A stretch of 64,000 nucleotides of DNA from the NCBI RefSeq assembly GCF_034087045.1, contig NZ_CP139247.1, positions 7,032,001-7,096,000 of the forward strand, in the 5' to 3' direction. Source of the DNA: Chitinophaga sancti. GTDB lineage: Bacteria > Bacteroidota > Bacteroidia > Chitinophagales > Chitinophagaceae. The notes under the pieces are model-generated. The model was not told the origin of the DNA, did not search any database, and worked only from the letters and a program-made list of their open reading frames with translations. The position numbers and the translations under genes are program-made. Within the stretch, counting starts at the first letter, position 1. Each line of letters starts with the position of its first letter. Positions 8,854-18,293 of the stretch are shown here, piece by piece.

Positions 8854-10170
8854 ATGCAGGTATTACAGGCGTACGCCAAAGTTTTGTCAGGATTAATCAG
8901 TCATCGCATGCAAACGCCTGAAGCTGATCTGATCATTAACGTTCCAATCGATATGGATCAGGAGGATCCATTCCTCCAATTTATCAAAGCACATTCATTA
9001 ACTACCTACGAACAGTTATTACTCTTCATGGCCCTCATCCCCCATTTACAACCCGACTACTTCGATACTGAAATACAGAAATATCTTCCGGGCAAAGGCG
9101 ACTTTCCTCAAATAGGCGGTACCCGTAGTAAACAAAGCAGGGGCTTTCTTCCCACAGGTGAAACAGCATTGTTCTTACTAGGTGGCAATGATTGGAGTGC
9201 AAGAATGGAAATACAACAGATCTTCTGGCCAGATCATTTCTTCAGCCGTTCAAAAGTACTCTGGCTGGAAGAGATGCCGGGGGGTGAACCAACGATGAGC
9301 GGGCGATTGCTGTTATCACAGGATCATATCAACATCTTTACTCATGGCAAACCAGTCCCCCCCCATTTCAGTAGTAGCTTTCCGGCCAAACCAGTAACAA
9401 CCGAATTAACATGGGATGACCTGGTCATCAGTAATGACCTGAAATCACAGATTGATGAACTTATGAGCTGGGTCAATCTCAATGCGAAGCTGATGAGCAG
9501 ATGGGATATGGAAAAACGCCTGCGCAAAGGATACAGAGCACTCTTCTATGGACCACCGGGTACAGGAAAAACATTTACAGCAGGATTGTTAGGAAAGTAT
9601 ACCGGCAAGGACGTGTATAAAATAGACCTCTCTATGATTGTGTCTAAATACATCGGTGAAACAGAAAAGAATTTAGAATTATTATTTAGCCGTGCTGAAG
9701 ACAAAGGATGGATTTTATTCTTCGATGAAGCAGATGCACTCTTTGGAAAACGCACCAATGTGCGGGATGCGCATGACAAATACGCCAACCAGGAAGTGTC
9801 TTATTTATTACAGCGTATTGAAGACTACAATGGACTGATCATTCTCGCTACCAATATGAAGAATAATATAGACGATGCATTTATACGTCGTTTCAATGCG
9901 ATCTTAAAATTCACTTTCCCCGATGCCAATGAGCGGGCCTTGATATGGCGAAGAACTTTTCCATCTAAATCTACATTTATAGGCGGGGATATTCCTGATA
10001 TGGTTAAACGATATGAACTTGCAGGAGGTAGCATTCTGAATGTAGTGCACTATGCCTGTCTGAAGGCAATTGAGAAACATACAGATGATAAGGAAGAACT
10101 GGAAATTTATGTCAATGATGTACTGGACGGCATCAAACGGGAATTTGTAAAAGAAGGCAAGCCCTTCTGA
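8854..10170 (+). CDS. eCIS-associated AAA+ ATPase
   Basis: 438 residues. The C-terminal half is a CDC48/FtsH-like AAA+ module: Walker A GPPGTGKT (233-240), Walker B with FFDEAD (D291, E292), sensor-1 ATN near 333 and Arg-finger region FIRRFN. The N-terminal 200 residues match the helical region found in ATPases of Afp15/PVC15 type, which are core eCIS genes thought to help assemble or dismantle the particle. It is the last gene of the locus in this window, 18 bp after the tag-only gene. No export signal; cytoplasmic. Confidence 0.85.
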   Translation: MQVLQAYAKVLSGLISHRMQTPEADLIINVPIDMDQEDPFLQFIKAHSLTTYEQLLLFMALIPHLQPDYFDTEIQKYLPGKGDFPQIGGTRSKQSRGFLPTGETALFLLGGNDWSARMEIQQIFWPDHFFSRSKVLWLEEMPGGEPTMSGRLLLSQDHINIFTHGKPVPPHFSSSFPAKPVTTELTWDDLVISNDLKSQIDELMSWVNLNAKLMSRWDMEKRLRKGYRALFYGPPGTGKTFTAGLLGKYTGKDVYKIDLSMIVSKYIGETEKNLELLFSRAEDKGWILFFDEADALFGKRTNVRDAHDKYANQEVSYLLQRIEDYNGLIILATNMKNNIDDAFIRRFNAILKFTFPDANERALIWRRTFPSKSTFIGGDIPDMVKRYELAGGSILNVVHYACLKAIEKHTDDKEELEIYVNDVLDGIKREFVKEGKPF

Positions 10171-10185
10171 TAATGAAATATTATA

Positions 10186-10193
10186 TATATTTG
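10186..10193 (+). promoter_or_regulatory. Candidate Bacteroidota -7 element upstream of DUF3829 gene
   Basis: TATATTTG matches the Bacteroidota -7 consensus TAnnTTTG. No clear TTTG lies at the expected 19-21 bp upstream, so this is a weak call. It sits 16 bp past the eCIS ATPase stop, suggesting that the lipoprotein gene is transcribed separately from the eCIS operon. Confidence 0.3.
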
Positions 10194-10275
10194 CCCCACT
10201 GTTTGTGAAAGAGGACAATATAACACATTAACTACCAGTACTTTATTGAATTTGTTTAACCAAAAATACCCTTAC

Positions 10276-11229
10276 ATGAGAACATTTATCTGTTCATCCC
10301 TTGTCATTGCTATGTTCGTTAGTAGCACATCCTGTAATAATACCAGCGGCAAGAAACCCGGCGCTTCCGAATACAGCGAAAACGCTGCTGAATCAGCCAG
10401 CCATATTATTGAATACACGAACCTGATCGTTGATATGTCGAACAAACATAACAGCTACCTGGAAGATGTTGTAAACAATACTACCAAACTGGAAGAAGCT
10501 CTCAAGCATCCTAATGACCACTATCGTTTCATCACGATCAACAAGCCATTCTCTGCACCGGATTTCCAGCAATTCAATCAGAAAGTAAAAATCGACGAAC
10601 CTGTAAAGGAGCTCAGTTCTCCCGACAAAAAGTTCTTCAAAGACAGCATTACGAAGTACCAGGGGCTTTTTGCCACTATGCAGGCGACAAACAACCGTAT
10701 GCACGAGTACATCACTGCTGAAGATTATAAAGACGATAAAGGTGCGAAAGGATACGCTATTATCGATACACTTCGTGGCCAGATCGCTCAATTACATAGT
10801 CTGAAAAACGCTATTGTAAAGAAAGTTGAAGTAGTAGCTGACGCAAGCGAACAAATTATTCTAAAGGATAGTCCGTTGAAAGACTACATCATAGCGATGA
10901 AAAAGGATATGGCAAATATCCGTTCTTTCATCGACCTGCTGGGTAGTGAAGAAAAATATGCTGGTATCGAAGCGAAAGCCAAAGCCCGGTATGATTCACT
11001 GGAAAAAGCACAGGCTGAACATGCACAGATCAATATCGACAATGCGAAGAAAGCAAACGAAGATCATAGCTTCAATACTTTCTACGATGATTTCCATAAA
11101 CTGCTGCTGAATGCCAGAAAACGTATGCGTGATGCTGGTGAAAAAGGTCACATTGAGAGTTATGACCTGGAATCACTGGATAGCGATTACGATTCATTGG
11201 TGAGAGATTATAATAATTTCAATAGTTAA
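10276..11229 (+). CDS. DUF3829/YiiG-like lipoprotein
   Basis: The ATG at 10276 is preferred over an upstream TTG at 10246 because it is followed directly by a hydrophobic signal and a Cys (C20, STSC), making a plausible SPII lipoprotein. The mature part is about 300 residues, helical and charged, with a repeated Asn/Asp-Tyr rich C-terminus, resembling the YiiG/DUF3829 family of unknown function. It probably sits in the periplasmic face of a membrane. A strong hairpin terminator follows at 11232, so it appears to be a single-gene unit. Confidence 0.65.
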   Translation: MRTFICSSLVIAMFVSSTSCNNTSGKKPGASEYSENAAESASHIIEYTNLIVDMSNKHNSYLEDVVNNTTKLEEALKHPNDHYRFITINKPFSAPDFQQFNQKVKIDEPVKELSSPDKKFFKDSITKYQGLFATMQATNNRMHEYITAEDYKDDKGAKGYAIIDTLRGQIAQLHSLKNAIVKKVEVVADASEQIILKDSPLKDYIIAMKKDMANIRSFIDLLGSEEKYAGIEAKAKARYDSLEKAQAEHAQINIDNAKKANEDHSFNTFYDDFHKLLLNARKRMRDAGEKGHIESYDLESLDSDYDSLVRDYNNFNS

Positions 11230-11231
11230 GA

Positions 11232-11273
11232 AATAAAAAGGGCCTGCCTCTGAAAGGCAAGCCCTTTTTATTT
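11232..11273. terminator. Bidirectional terminator between DUF3829 gene and rtcB
   Basis: AAAAAGGGC...GCCCTTTTT forms the outer stem, with inner TGCCT/AGGCA pairing, and is flanked by A- and T-runs, so it can end transcription from both convergent genes. Confidence 0.8.
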
Positions 11274-12687
11274 AGTCTTCTTTACTTCCATCATCCGCCA
11301 TTCTCACAATCCGAGGCGAGAACATTGCCACCACATCTACCAACGCTTCCTGTGCCGCCATCACTGTATGGATATCCTTATACGCCATTGGCGCTTCGTC
11401 CAGACCTGCACCGATCAATGTCACATTATTAGCTGCCAGTACCGCTGTCATATCTACTTTCGAAATCTCTTTTTCCGCTCTTGTACGGCTTAATTGTCTA
11501 CCCGCACCGTGGGACGCTGAGTTAATCGCCGCTTCTTCTCCCTTACCTCGTACCAGGAATCCAGGCGCAGCCATAGAACCCGGTATGATACCCATCACAC
11601 CTTTACCTGCCGGCGTTGCACCCTTTCTATGCACGATCACTTCTTCACCATTCAATTGCTCCTTCCATGCAAAGTTATGGTGGTTCTCCACAGTTGCCAG
11701 CAACTGGCCACCTACCAGGGCTGCAACTTTACGGTGTATCACCTCGTGACATGCTGCCGCATAATCACCAGCCAGGTTCATCGCCATCCAGTATTCCTGA
11801 CCTTCTGCCGTATTCATATCCAACCATGCCAGGTTAGCTGCTTCTTTTGGCAGTTTACACAGGTCCTTGGCCAGTCTGGTATAATAACCGGCAACTGTCG
11901 CACCAAAACCACGGGAACCGGAGTGTGATAACAGCGCCAGGTATTTACCTGCATTTATATTCAACGCTTCGTCTCTCTGCGCAAATTCAATCACACCAAA
12001 TTCCACGAAGTGGTTACCGCCACCTGATGTACCCAGTTGGGACCAGGCTTTATCTTTTAGTTGTTTTACAAAAGGTGTCATATTAAATGCATCGTTATCC
12101 AGTACGGCGTGTTCTGCACGATATTTACCGTGAAAACCATGTCCTGCACCAAATCTTGTTTCATCCAGCAGGATCTTTTTCAACTTCTTTTCATCCAAGG
12201 CTGTATCCGGAATATCATAGATGGACAGTGCCATTCTACATCCAATATCCACGCCTACACCATAAGGGATCACAGCGCCTTTGGCAGCTAATACACCGCC
12301 GATTGGCAGACCATAACCCTGATGTGCATCGGGCATCAACGCACCACCTACTGTTACCGGCAGCCGCATAGCGAAATCCATTTGTTTAATGGCACCCGGA
12401 TCGATGGCAGCTTCACCATAGATCTTATAATCAGCAGCTTTATCATTCAGGGGTATAGTGGTATCCACAGGGGCAGAGGCTTCTTCAATCATTTTAGTCG
12501 CCAGGTCTTCCAACACCGGATGGTCCAGGTACATTTCTGGTGCTGATCGCAGGTTACTCATCAATGCAATAAGGCTTGCATGGTCCATATCGCTTAAATG
12601 CGCTTCGATCACAGCCAGCGCTTCACCTACTATTTTACCTTGTTTAAAACCTGCTGCAATTAGATCAGCTCCATTAATCTTGTTCAT
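11272..12687 (-). CDS. rtcB: RNA-splicing ligase RtcB
   Basis: 471 residues with the RtcB active-site set: DAHQGYG, VGVDIGCRM (metal-binding Cys), GGGNHFVE, HSGSRG, the HNFA motif, HRKGATPA and C-terminal GAGRQLSR (the guanylylated His of RtcB is in a nearby conserved block). RtcB joins 2',3'-cyclic phosphate and 5'-OH RNA ends using GTP and Mn2+, acting in tRNA and RNA repair. It stands alone: no RtcA, archease or RtcR regulator is visible. It faces away from a Met-rich secreted protein gene and shares its terminator with the DUF3829 gene. Confidence 0.95.
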   Translation of the reverse strand: MNKINGADLIAAGFKQGKIVGEALAVIEAHLSDMDHASLIALMSNLRSAPEMYLDHPVLEDLATKMIEEASAPVDTTIPLNDKAADYKIYGEAAIDPGAIKQMDFAMRLPVTVGGALMPDAHQGYGLPIGGVLAAKGAVIPYGVGVDIGCRMALSIYDIPDTALDEKKLKKILLDETRFGAGHGFHGKYRAEHAVLDNDAFNMTPFVKQLKDKAWSQLGTSGGGNHFVEFGVIEFAQRDEALNINAGKYLALLSHSGSRGFGATVAGYYTRLAKDLCKLPKEAANLAWLDMNTAEGQEYWMAMNLAGDYAAACHEVIHRKVAALVGGQLLATVENHHNFAWKEQLNGEEVIVHRKGATPAGKGVMGIIPGSMAAPGFLVRGKGEEAAINSASHGAGRQLSRTRAEKEISKVDMTAVLAANNVTLIGAGLDEAPMAYKDIHTVMAAQEALVDVVAMFSPRIVRMADDGSKED

Positions 12688-12822
12688 ACTTTGATCAATT
12701 TAGTATAATTGAATTGATGATACAAATATTCAAACCCATGTGCGCAAGGTTAGTGCGTAGTTGAAAAAAACATTCTGGCACCATACATGTTATATATCCT
12801 TATAGAAAACCTTTATATATAT

Positions 12823-12839
12823 ACAGCTGAGACAGCTGT
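12823..12839. promoter_or_regulatory. Inverted repeat in the leader of the Met-rich protein gene
   Basis: ACAGCT-GAGAC-AGCTGT forms a 6-bp-stem inverted repeat 34 bp before the ATG at 12874, inside an AT-rich leader. It could be an operator or an mRNA hairpin. The symmetry is visible; function is unknown. Confidence 0.3.
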
Positions 12840-12873
12840 GGTTTCAAACCTGTAATCTCAAAAAAAATTAACA

Positions 12874-13224
12874 ATGAAAAAACTACTTATTTTGTCCGCC
12901 TCTATGCTGTTAATGACAGCCAGTGCCACGTTTGCACAAACTCCCATGACGGATACTGCTATGCATCACCATAATGGTATGCACAAGATGAAAGACTGTG
13001 TAGCCATGAAAGGAGGCAAAGTGTGGGTAATGAAAGATGGTCAGAAGTCTGAAATGACACAGACCATGACCATGACTGATGGTACAATGGTAATGGCAGA
13101 CGGTACTGTTAAAAATAAGGATGGCAAAACGTGGATGCTGAAAGACGGGGAGATGATAGATATGAACGGTAAAGTAATGATGAAAGATAAAATGAAAAAA
13201 GCCAAATCAGACGGTATGAAATAG
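12874..13224 (+). CDS. Met-rich secreted protein (DUF6799-like)
   Basis: 116 residues with a clear Sec signal peptide (MKKLLILSASMLLMTASATFAQ, cleavage after AQA-like FAQ). The mature part is unusually rich in Met, Lys, Asp and His. It consists of short imperfect repeats of the form W-x-M-K-D-G and M-x-x-x-G-T-V, similar to DUF6799 proteins of Bacteroidota. The high Met and His content (MHHHNGMHKM) would suit soft-metal binding such as copper, but no metal-resistance genes flank it. A terminator follows at 13247. Confidence 0.65.
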   Translation: MKKLLILSASMLLMTASATFAQTPMTDTAMHHHNGMHKMKDCVAMKGGKVWVMKDGQKSEMTQTMTMTDGTMVMADGTVKNKDGKTWMLKDGEMIDMNGKVMMKDKMKKAKSDGMK

Positions 13225-13246
13225 TACCATGATAGTTAAAAAAAGG

Positions 13247-13273
13247 AAAGGGCAGCCACTACCGCTGCCCTTT
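13247..13273. terminator. Bidirectional terminator
   Basis: AAAGGGCAGC/GCTGCCCTTT stem of 10 bp with a 7-nt loop, flanked by A7 upstream and T6 downstream, lying between two convergent genes. Confidence 0.8.
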
Positions 13274-13291
13274 TTTCTTTTCTTTTATTGA

Positions 13292-15535
13292 TTAGTCGAT
13301 GAACAACTGTGTAACTGCGGCTGCATCTTTCGCCCATACAGTAGTATAGGCCTCATCAGCCATCGATGGGTGCGCTACTTCCTGTAGTTGCTGTACTTCT
13401 GCTTTCATACGAAGCATATTCCCTACACTTAGTTTGCTTTCCAGTTTACGTAGCAGTGTCTGCACCATATTAAAATTCATTTGTCCCACTACCTGCCCCT
13501 GGAACGGCATTTCCAGCCAGATGATTTCGCGGGTAGCGAGTTCCAGCACACCGAATACCAACCCTTTTGCCAGGCCTTTCCCAATCCGTACCTGATGTTG
13601 CACACAGGAGGGATCGTAGGCAACACCCGCATCGGTGATACTCATTTCATTCGCTGAATCCATCCAGCCTATAACCATGTTAGGAGACATACTTCCATTG
13701 CTGTAAGCATTACATACAAAGGTCACATACCGGGCACCCGCATTTGTCAGTGCTTGCAGGTCAATGTCGATGTACTCTGCAGTACCAACCTGGTCTGGTA
13801 TACTTATTATATCCCCACTATGTTTACACCCGATTGGATACATATTGCTGAAACTACAATGATCTACTACTGCATCGTAAGTGATCATACAGCTCAGGTC
13901 CATGTCCAGGTGCTGTGCAGGTAATCCTGTCCCCCATTGCATAAACAGGCGTACGGTATCTCCATCTACCGGAAAACGTGTACCCTGAAGAGCTACTGGC
14001 AGATCCTGTATGGAATCGCTGCGGTCCCCTATAGATAAAGGCATTTTGAATAACAGCGGATCGATGAAAATGGTCTTATTACTATTCGCTACTTCTGCAA
14101 AACGACCTTTCATCAGTTTCAATGTCAGCTCCTGTACACCTTCCTTCATTTGTGCCAGTTCTTCATTGCTGAATAACTGCAACAACTTATTGGGTACAAT
14201 CATTTTCGCAACACCACCTAGTGGTTTTACTGTGCGGTAATTATTCTTAGCGAAATAATCTTCTGCATACATATTCAGTGTAAACACCAGTCTTGCAGGG
14301 ACCTTACCGATCACCTCCGCAAATGCTTCCAATACTACTTCATGACCGAACCACAGCATATTTGCAAACAAAGAACGGGCGAATAGACCTGGCCTTTGCT
14401 GTAATAATTGCAGGGTTACCGTCACATCTTTCTTCAGTCGGAAATGTTGTACCTGACCATTATACACTTCATATCTTTCATTGTAAAATACATCCAGCAG
14501 TTCGCGTAGTTTTTCAAAGCCTGTTCGTCTGCTGAATTCAGATAAACGCAGGGCCCTGATAAACCTGATCCACATCCCCCTTTTTGGATGCATGTCTTCG
14601 CAAATTTTTTCTACAGGTTGCGTCATGGTATTGAGCCAATCGGCCACCATGCGTCCTGTTTTGCGATCGTAACGCAATTCCAGGCTCGCCTTCGTAAAGA
14701 TACGTGCTATTGCTGCTGTAGACGCTCCATGTCTTAAATGCTCATGATTTTTACCATGGCGTTGAATGATCGTCTTTGGTACGATGAGCTGCGTAAAGCC
14801 GGTATGCTTATACCATAGGTAACGTAGTACATCGTTCGGAGATGTAAAGAACTGCTGTACTTTTTCAGAATCGTTTCGTTCCACGAGGATGTCTATCACC
14901 AGCATCAAAGTTTCCTTCATAGCAGGTTTGATATCAGGTAACGGAAAGAGCGACATCAATGTCTTCAGACTGTCTGCCTGTGTAGCATCCAGCGGTGTTC
15001 GGGATAACAGCAGGTTGTTATAATATTTCATCACATCCTCCAGTGTCCAGCACTGTAAGATGGTTCTTTTGCTTGCCTGATTATTTAAAGTGAGTTTTTC
15101 AAACTCAAAAGTTTTTGTACAGTAAGGGCAACCATTATACCTCTCCAAGGGGAACGTACCTTCTGGTATATAATGACCACATGGTAATGTTACTTCATTG
15201 CCGTTTTTAAAGTAATTGGCAAAGAGAGTCATAATGTAATCTTCCTGGCTTACATTGACAGGTGTATGCCAGCTTCTTATGAGCGGTGTCCATCCTTTCT
15301 CCAATCCTTTTGCTTCACTGATATTGTCCAGTGCCAGTTCCCGGTCATCAACGTTCATTGATCTGATAGCATACAAAAGTTCTTCTGATACCTGGTATCC
15401 CAGGCTGACTAATTCTGCGACAAAGGAGATGCCTTCTTCATCTACTGGTTGATGTGTAAAAGGGCGTTCTAATTTGGGTATGTATAGGGCCTGTTGGCGT
15501 AAGGCAACTTTCAACAATGCTTTTAACTGTTCCAT
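13292..15535 (-). CDS. RING-like / TerD-like fusion protein (MXAN_6230/SCO0854-type)
   Basis: 747 residues. Near residues 118-144 it has a partial RING-type pattern (CGH...CPYC), missing the usual first Cys pair. A long helical middle follows. About residues 515-690 resemble the TerD calcium-binding fold: 'MDLSCMITYD', 'IDIDLQALTNAGARYVTF' and a tail with GWMDS. The combination matches what I recall as the MXAN_6230/SCO0854 RING-domain family, of unknown function. TerD proteins usually occur in tellurite/phage stress operons, but no other ter genes are visible. It is single-gene, convergent with the Met-rich gene, and cytoplasmic. Confidence 0.65.
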   Translation of the reverse strand: MEQLKALLKVALRQQALYIPKLERPFTHQPVDEEGISFVAELVSLGYQVSEELLYAIRSMNVDDRELALDNISEAKGLEKGWTPLIRSWHTPVNVSQEDYIMTLFANYFKNGNEVTLPCGHYIPEGTFPLERYNGCPYCTKTFEFEKLTLNNQASKRTILQCWTLEDVMKYYNNLLLSRTPLDATQADSLKTLMSLFPLPDIKPAMKETLMLVIDILVERNDSEKVQQFFTSPNDVLRYLWYKHTGFTQLIVPKTIIQRHGKNHEHLRHGASTAAIARIFTKASLELRYDRKTGRMVADWLNTMTQPVEKICEDMHPKRGMWIRFIRALRLSEFSRRTGFEKLRELLDVFYNERYEVYNGQVQHFRLKKDVTVTLQLLQQRPGLFARSLFANMLWFGHEVVLEAFAEVIGKVPARLVFTLNMYAEDYFAKNNYRTVKPLGGVAKMIVPNKLLQLFSNEELAQMKEGVQELTLKLMKGRFAEVANSNKTIFIDPLLFKMPLSIGDRSDSIQDLPVALQGTRFPVDGDTVRLFMQWGTGLPAQHLDMDLSCMITYDAVVDHCSFSNMYPIGCKHSGDIISIPDQVGTAEYIDIDLQALTNAGARYVTFVCNAYSNGSMSPNMVIGWMDSANEMSITDAGVAYDPSCVQHQVRIGKGLAKGLVFGVLELATREIIWLEMPFQGQVVGQMNFNMVQTLLRKLESKLSVGNMLRMKAEVQQLQEVAHPSMADEAYTTVWAKDAAAVTQLFID

Positions 15536-15878
15536 GCTGATTGTATTAAAAAGAAAGGTCCGGAATTTTGTAACTGTTATCAGATTAGAAGTAAGTTACA
15601 ATTGACCAGGACCAAATATCTAACGATACAAATATGTCACCACCAGTGCGCAGTTTTTCTGCGCAGACAGAATTAATTTTACCAAAGGTAATAAATAATT
15701 TTATTTATTATATATAATATTTTGAAAGGTGAGTATAAAGTTCTCTATCTCATAATCAATTATTTTTCTTATATTGCTTATAACCTTTTTATGACACAAG
15801 ACACATTAGCCAGGACAATCAGCACCACTTTTCCTGTTTTCCCACTACCTCCATGTACCTCATTTAAACCCATCGACT
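15536..15878. other. Intergenic region between divergent genes
   Basis: 343 bp, AT-rich, between the RING/TerD gene (leftward) and the methyltransferase (rightward). It must hold both promoters, but I see no element matching both -33 and -7 consensus at proper spacing. No repeat or RNA was recognised. Confidence 0.4.
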
Positions 15879-16517
15879 ATGAGTAATCTTTATGTACAGT
15901 ATGGCTGTGGCTTGTCATCCCCCCAGGGCTGGAAGAACTTTGATGCCTCCCCCACGCTCCGTCTGCAGCAACTACCTCTTATTGGTAATTTGCTTAAACA
16001 ACGCATGCATATTGCTTTCCCTGACAATGTGCTACAAGGTGACATTATCAAAGGTTTACCAGGCATCGCCGACAATTCTGCTGATGGTGCATATTGCTCC
16101 CACGTATTGGAACACCTTACGTACGAAGATTTCCTCATTGCTGTGCGCAACACCTACCGGATACTGAAACCCGGCGGTATCTTCCGCTGTGTAGTACCCG
16201 ACCTGGAAAAAGCAGCGCGTGAATATGTGGAAGACCTTACTAATCATGATCAGGAGGCCAACGCTAAATTCCTGCAAAAAACACGGTTAGGAAAAACACA
16301 TCGTCGCAGAGGTATTAAAGGATTGTTGCAAAATACATATGGCAACAGCGACCATCTGTTTATGTGGGATACATTATCGTTATCCAATGAACTGTACAGG
16401 GCAGGCTTCAGTTATGTACGTCCTGCCACATTTAATGATAGTGAAGATGAGATGTTTAAACTTGTGGAAAGTGAAGGACGGTTTAAAAACGCTGTTGCAC
16501 TTGAAGCGCGTAAATAA
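15879..16517 (+). CDS. Class I SAM-dependent methyltransferase (EPS-associated, copy 1)
   Basis: 212 residues of a small class I methyltransferase: motif I is degenerate (QYGCG...W.NFDASP), then the post-motif block 'SHVLEHL' and 'NTYRILKPGG.FR..VPD', typical of the methyltransferase-11 type seen in glycan clusters. It is about two-thirds identical by eye to the protein at 25117, so the two are paralogs inside one locus. A likely role is methylating a sugar in the exopolysaccharide. It is followed by a terminator at 16526 and is separated from the main operon by two opposite-strand genes. Confidence 0.8.
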   Translation: MSNLYVQYGCGLSSPQGWKNFDASPTLRLQQLPLIGNLLKQRMHIAFPDNVLQGDIIKGLPGIADNSADGAYCSHVLEHLTYEDFLIAVRNTYRILKPGGIFRCVVPDLEKAAREYVEDLTNHDQEANAKFLQKTRLGKTHRRRGIKGLLQNTYGNSDHLFMWDTLSLSNELYRAGFSYVRPATFNDSEDEMFKLVESEGRFKNAVALEARK

Positions 16518-16525
16518 AAATAAAA

Positions 16526-16556
16526 AAGAGCACAGGCGATGACACCTGTGCTCTTC
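16526..16556. terminator. Bidirectional terminator
   Basis: GAGCACAGG/CCTGTGCTC stem with an 8-nt loop, A6 on the left and a short T-rich stretch on the right, between convergent methyltransferase genes. Confidence 0.75.
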
Positions 16557-16559
16557 CCA

Positions 16560-17360
16560 TTACTTTAGTATAGCTACAATATTCTGAAATGCAAATATTT
16601 CAAATGCTGCTACATTATAATTTCCCAATGGCATCAAACCATCAGGCAGCAGGCGATAAAATGAATAATCAGGCAGCAGGTCAATAAAGTCTTTAAAGAA
16701 AGTGCGGGATATAACATTCATTTCGTTGAACTCAATCTGAATCACTTTTACCTTTCTTCCTTGTATTGTATGCATGGCACCCCTCAGTACATTCAGCTCA
16801 TGCCCCTCTGTATCTATCTTTAATAACGCTACTTCGCTGATATTATTCTCTGCTACAAATTCATCAATGGTGGTAATATCAATCAGTAATTCTTCTGCCT
16901 CACGGTCTCTGAAACCAGTGATCACCTCCTTGTACATACTGGCATGTTCAGAACCACCATTGCCAGCGTAATCGTAGATAACGGCTTGTGACACCTGGTC
17001 TCCCGCACCACGCTTTACAGGTATAAAATGATGTGTGGCCGCTGCATCCTGCAATTTATTGAAAGCCTTTGGATGTGGTTCAAATGCATAAATTGGCAAC
17101 CTTACATTTTGCCGGCGCAACATGACAGAGTAATGCCCCACATTCGCCCCTATATCGAGTATAGCTCCTTTATCAAAATAATGGTACTTCTTCATGTATT
17201 TCACAAAGGCCTCTTCACCACTTACACGATCATTCTCATGATTCATGATTCCAATCCCCCGCATACTTAACTTAAACATCAGCAAATTGAAACGATACAA
17301 TGCTTTTCGTGCAAATACAAAAACATACAGATCTTTAAATATTGTTGCTACAGGACTCAT
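16560..17360 (-). CDS. FkbM-family methyltransferase
   Basis: 266 residues with the FkbM pattern: SAM motif I 'ILDIGANVGHYS', acidic-loop 'YAFEPHPKAF', and the late block 'VALLKIDTEGHELNVLRGA'. FkbM enzymes O-methylate sugars or polyketides. The N-terminal 30 residues include a hydrophobic, basic stretch but no cleavable signal. It lies 27 bp downstream of the gene at 17388-18293 on the same strand, so the two form a small operon running against the surrounding exopolysaccharide genes. Confidence 0.85.
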   Translation of the reverse strand: MSPVATIFKDLYVFVFARKALYRFNLLMFKLSMRGIGIMNHENDRVSGEEAFVKYMKKYHYFDKGAILDIGANVGHYSVMLRRQNVRLPIYAFEPHPKAFNKLQDAAATHHFIPVKRGAGDQVSQAVIYDYAGNGGSEHASMYKEVITGFRDREAEELLIDITTIDEFVAENNISEVALLKIDTEGHELNVLRGAMHTIQGRKVKVIQIEFNEMNVISRTFFKDFIDLLPDYSFYRLLPDGLMPLGNYNVAAFEIFAFQNIVAILK

Positions 17361-17387
17361 TGAGGTTTTATTTTACATTCATTTTAA

Positions 17388-18293
17388 TCAAAGTAATTCT
17401 GTTTCTCCCGTCTCCACATTGACCACAGGCATTCCTTTTATACATTCGTATCGCTGTGTACCTCTTAAATAATTCAGCTGGCCCTGCTTATTCCTGCTTT
17501 CCCTGAATTGAGATTCCACATAACCCTCTTCTACACTTAGTGCTTTCAACTCACCCAGCCGGTCGTTTCTTACAAAATAAGCGTTGTTGCCAATGGCATT
17601 ACATCCCACCAGGCTATATCCTTTCTCTTCTGCCAGCATATATAATGCTTTTAACGAAGCGCCAAAATATAGGTAGCTATAATGTTCAACGGATCGTACA
17701 AAATCAGGCTTGTAAGGTACGGTCACCGGACGGTGCTTCCCAAATACACTATTATACTCTGCTACAACAATCACAGGTTGTACCACTTCAATCGCTTTCC
17801 AAACCCAATAATCATTACCATCTATATCTATACTCAGCAATCCAATCTCTCCATTGATTCCCCTGGAAGTGATGAGATCATTAATATTGTCCCTGGTAAT
17901 AAAAGCCTCCAATGCCTGCAGGTCATGCTGATAATAAATGTCATCGGACATAATATAGTCAATTGCCTTCCGCGATCCATCTATGACCAGGCCGGACCAG
18001 TTATCATGTCTTAATAAAAATCGGGTGTTCGATTCTACATAATTTTCAACTCCAAACTCGATAAATATTTTCTGAGGAATTTGAACTTTATGAATCAGAT
18101 ATTGTATTATCCCATCGTCTCCAGCCTGACTAAACACTTTGAATTCAGCATCTGCCAGGTTGTCCAAAATTGGCAATGTTTTATTTTGTCTTGCTAACAA
18201 TGCTCCTAATAACAGAATATCGGTTTGTTGGGACTTCCTGATGTTATACAAATAATGGTGCATAACATTAAATAACTTTTTAATGCTTTTCAT
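17388..18293 (-). CDS. Hypothetical protein, FkbM-like methyltransferase candidate
   Basis: 301 residues. A block 'FIEFGVENYVESNTRFLL...GLVIDGS' looks like a Rossmann motif I with acidic-loop Asp, and 'IGLLSIDIDGNDYWVWKAI' parallels the KIDTEG block of FkbM enzymes, but the GxG of motif I is altered (EFGVENY). This looks like a divergent, glycan-cluster methyltransferase-fold protein. No signal peptide or membrane segment. It is the first gene of the two-gene minus-strand unit with the FkbM gene downstream. Fold call moderate, activity uncertain. Confidence 0.55.
   Translation of the reverse strand: MKSIKKLFNVMHHYLYNIRKSQQTDILLLGALLARQNKTLPILDNLADAEFKVFSQAGDDGIIQYLIHKVQIPQKIFIEFGVENYVESNTRFLLRHDNWSGLVIDGSRKAIDYIMSDDIYYQHDLQALEAFITRDNINDLITSRGINGEIGLLSIDIDGNDYWVWKAIEVVQPVIVVAEYNSVFGKHRPVTVPYKPDFVRSVEHYSYLYFGASLKALYMLAEEKGYSLVGCNAIGNNAYFVRNDRLGELKALSVEEGYVESQFRESRNKQGQLNYLRGTQRYECIKGMPVVNVETGETELL

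Noticed and set aside
1..10170. Prophage tail cluster
   Set aside because: AAA+ ATPase, DUF4157 and CIS tape-measure genes without capsid, terminase, integrase or lysis genes fit eCIS rather than phage in the visible part.
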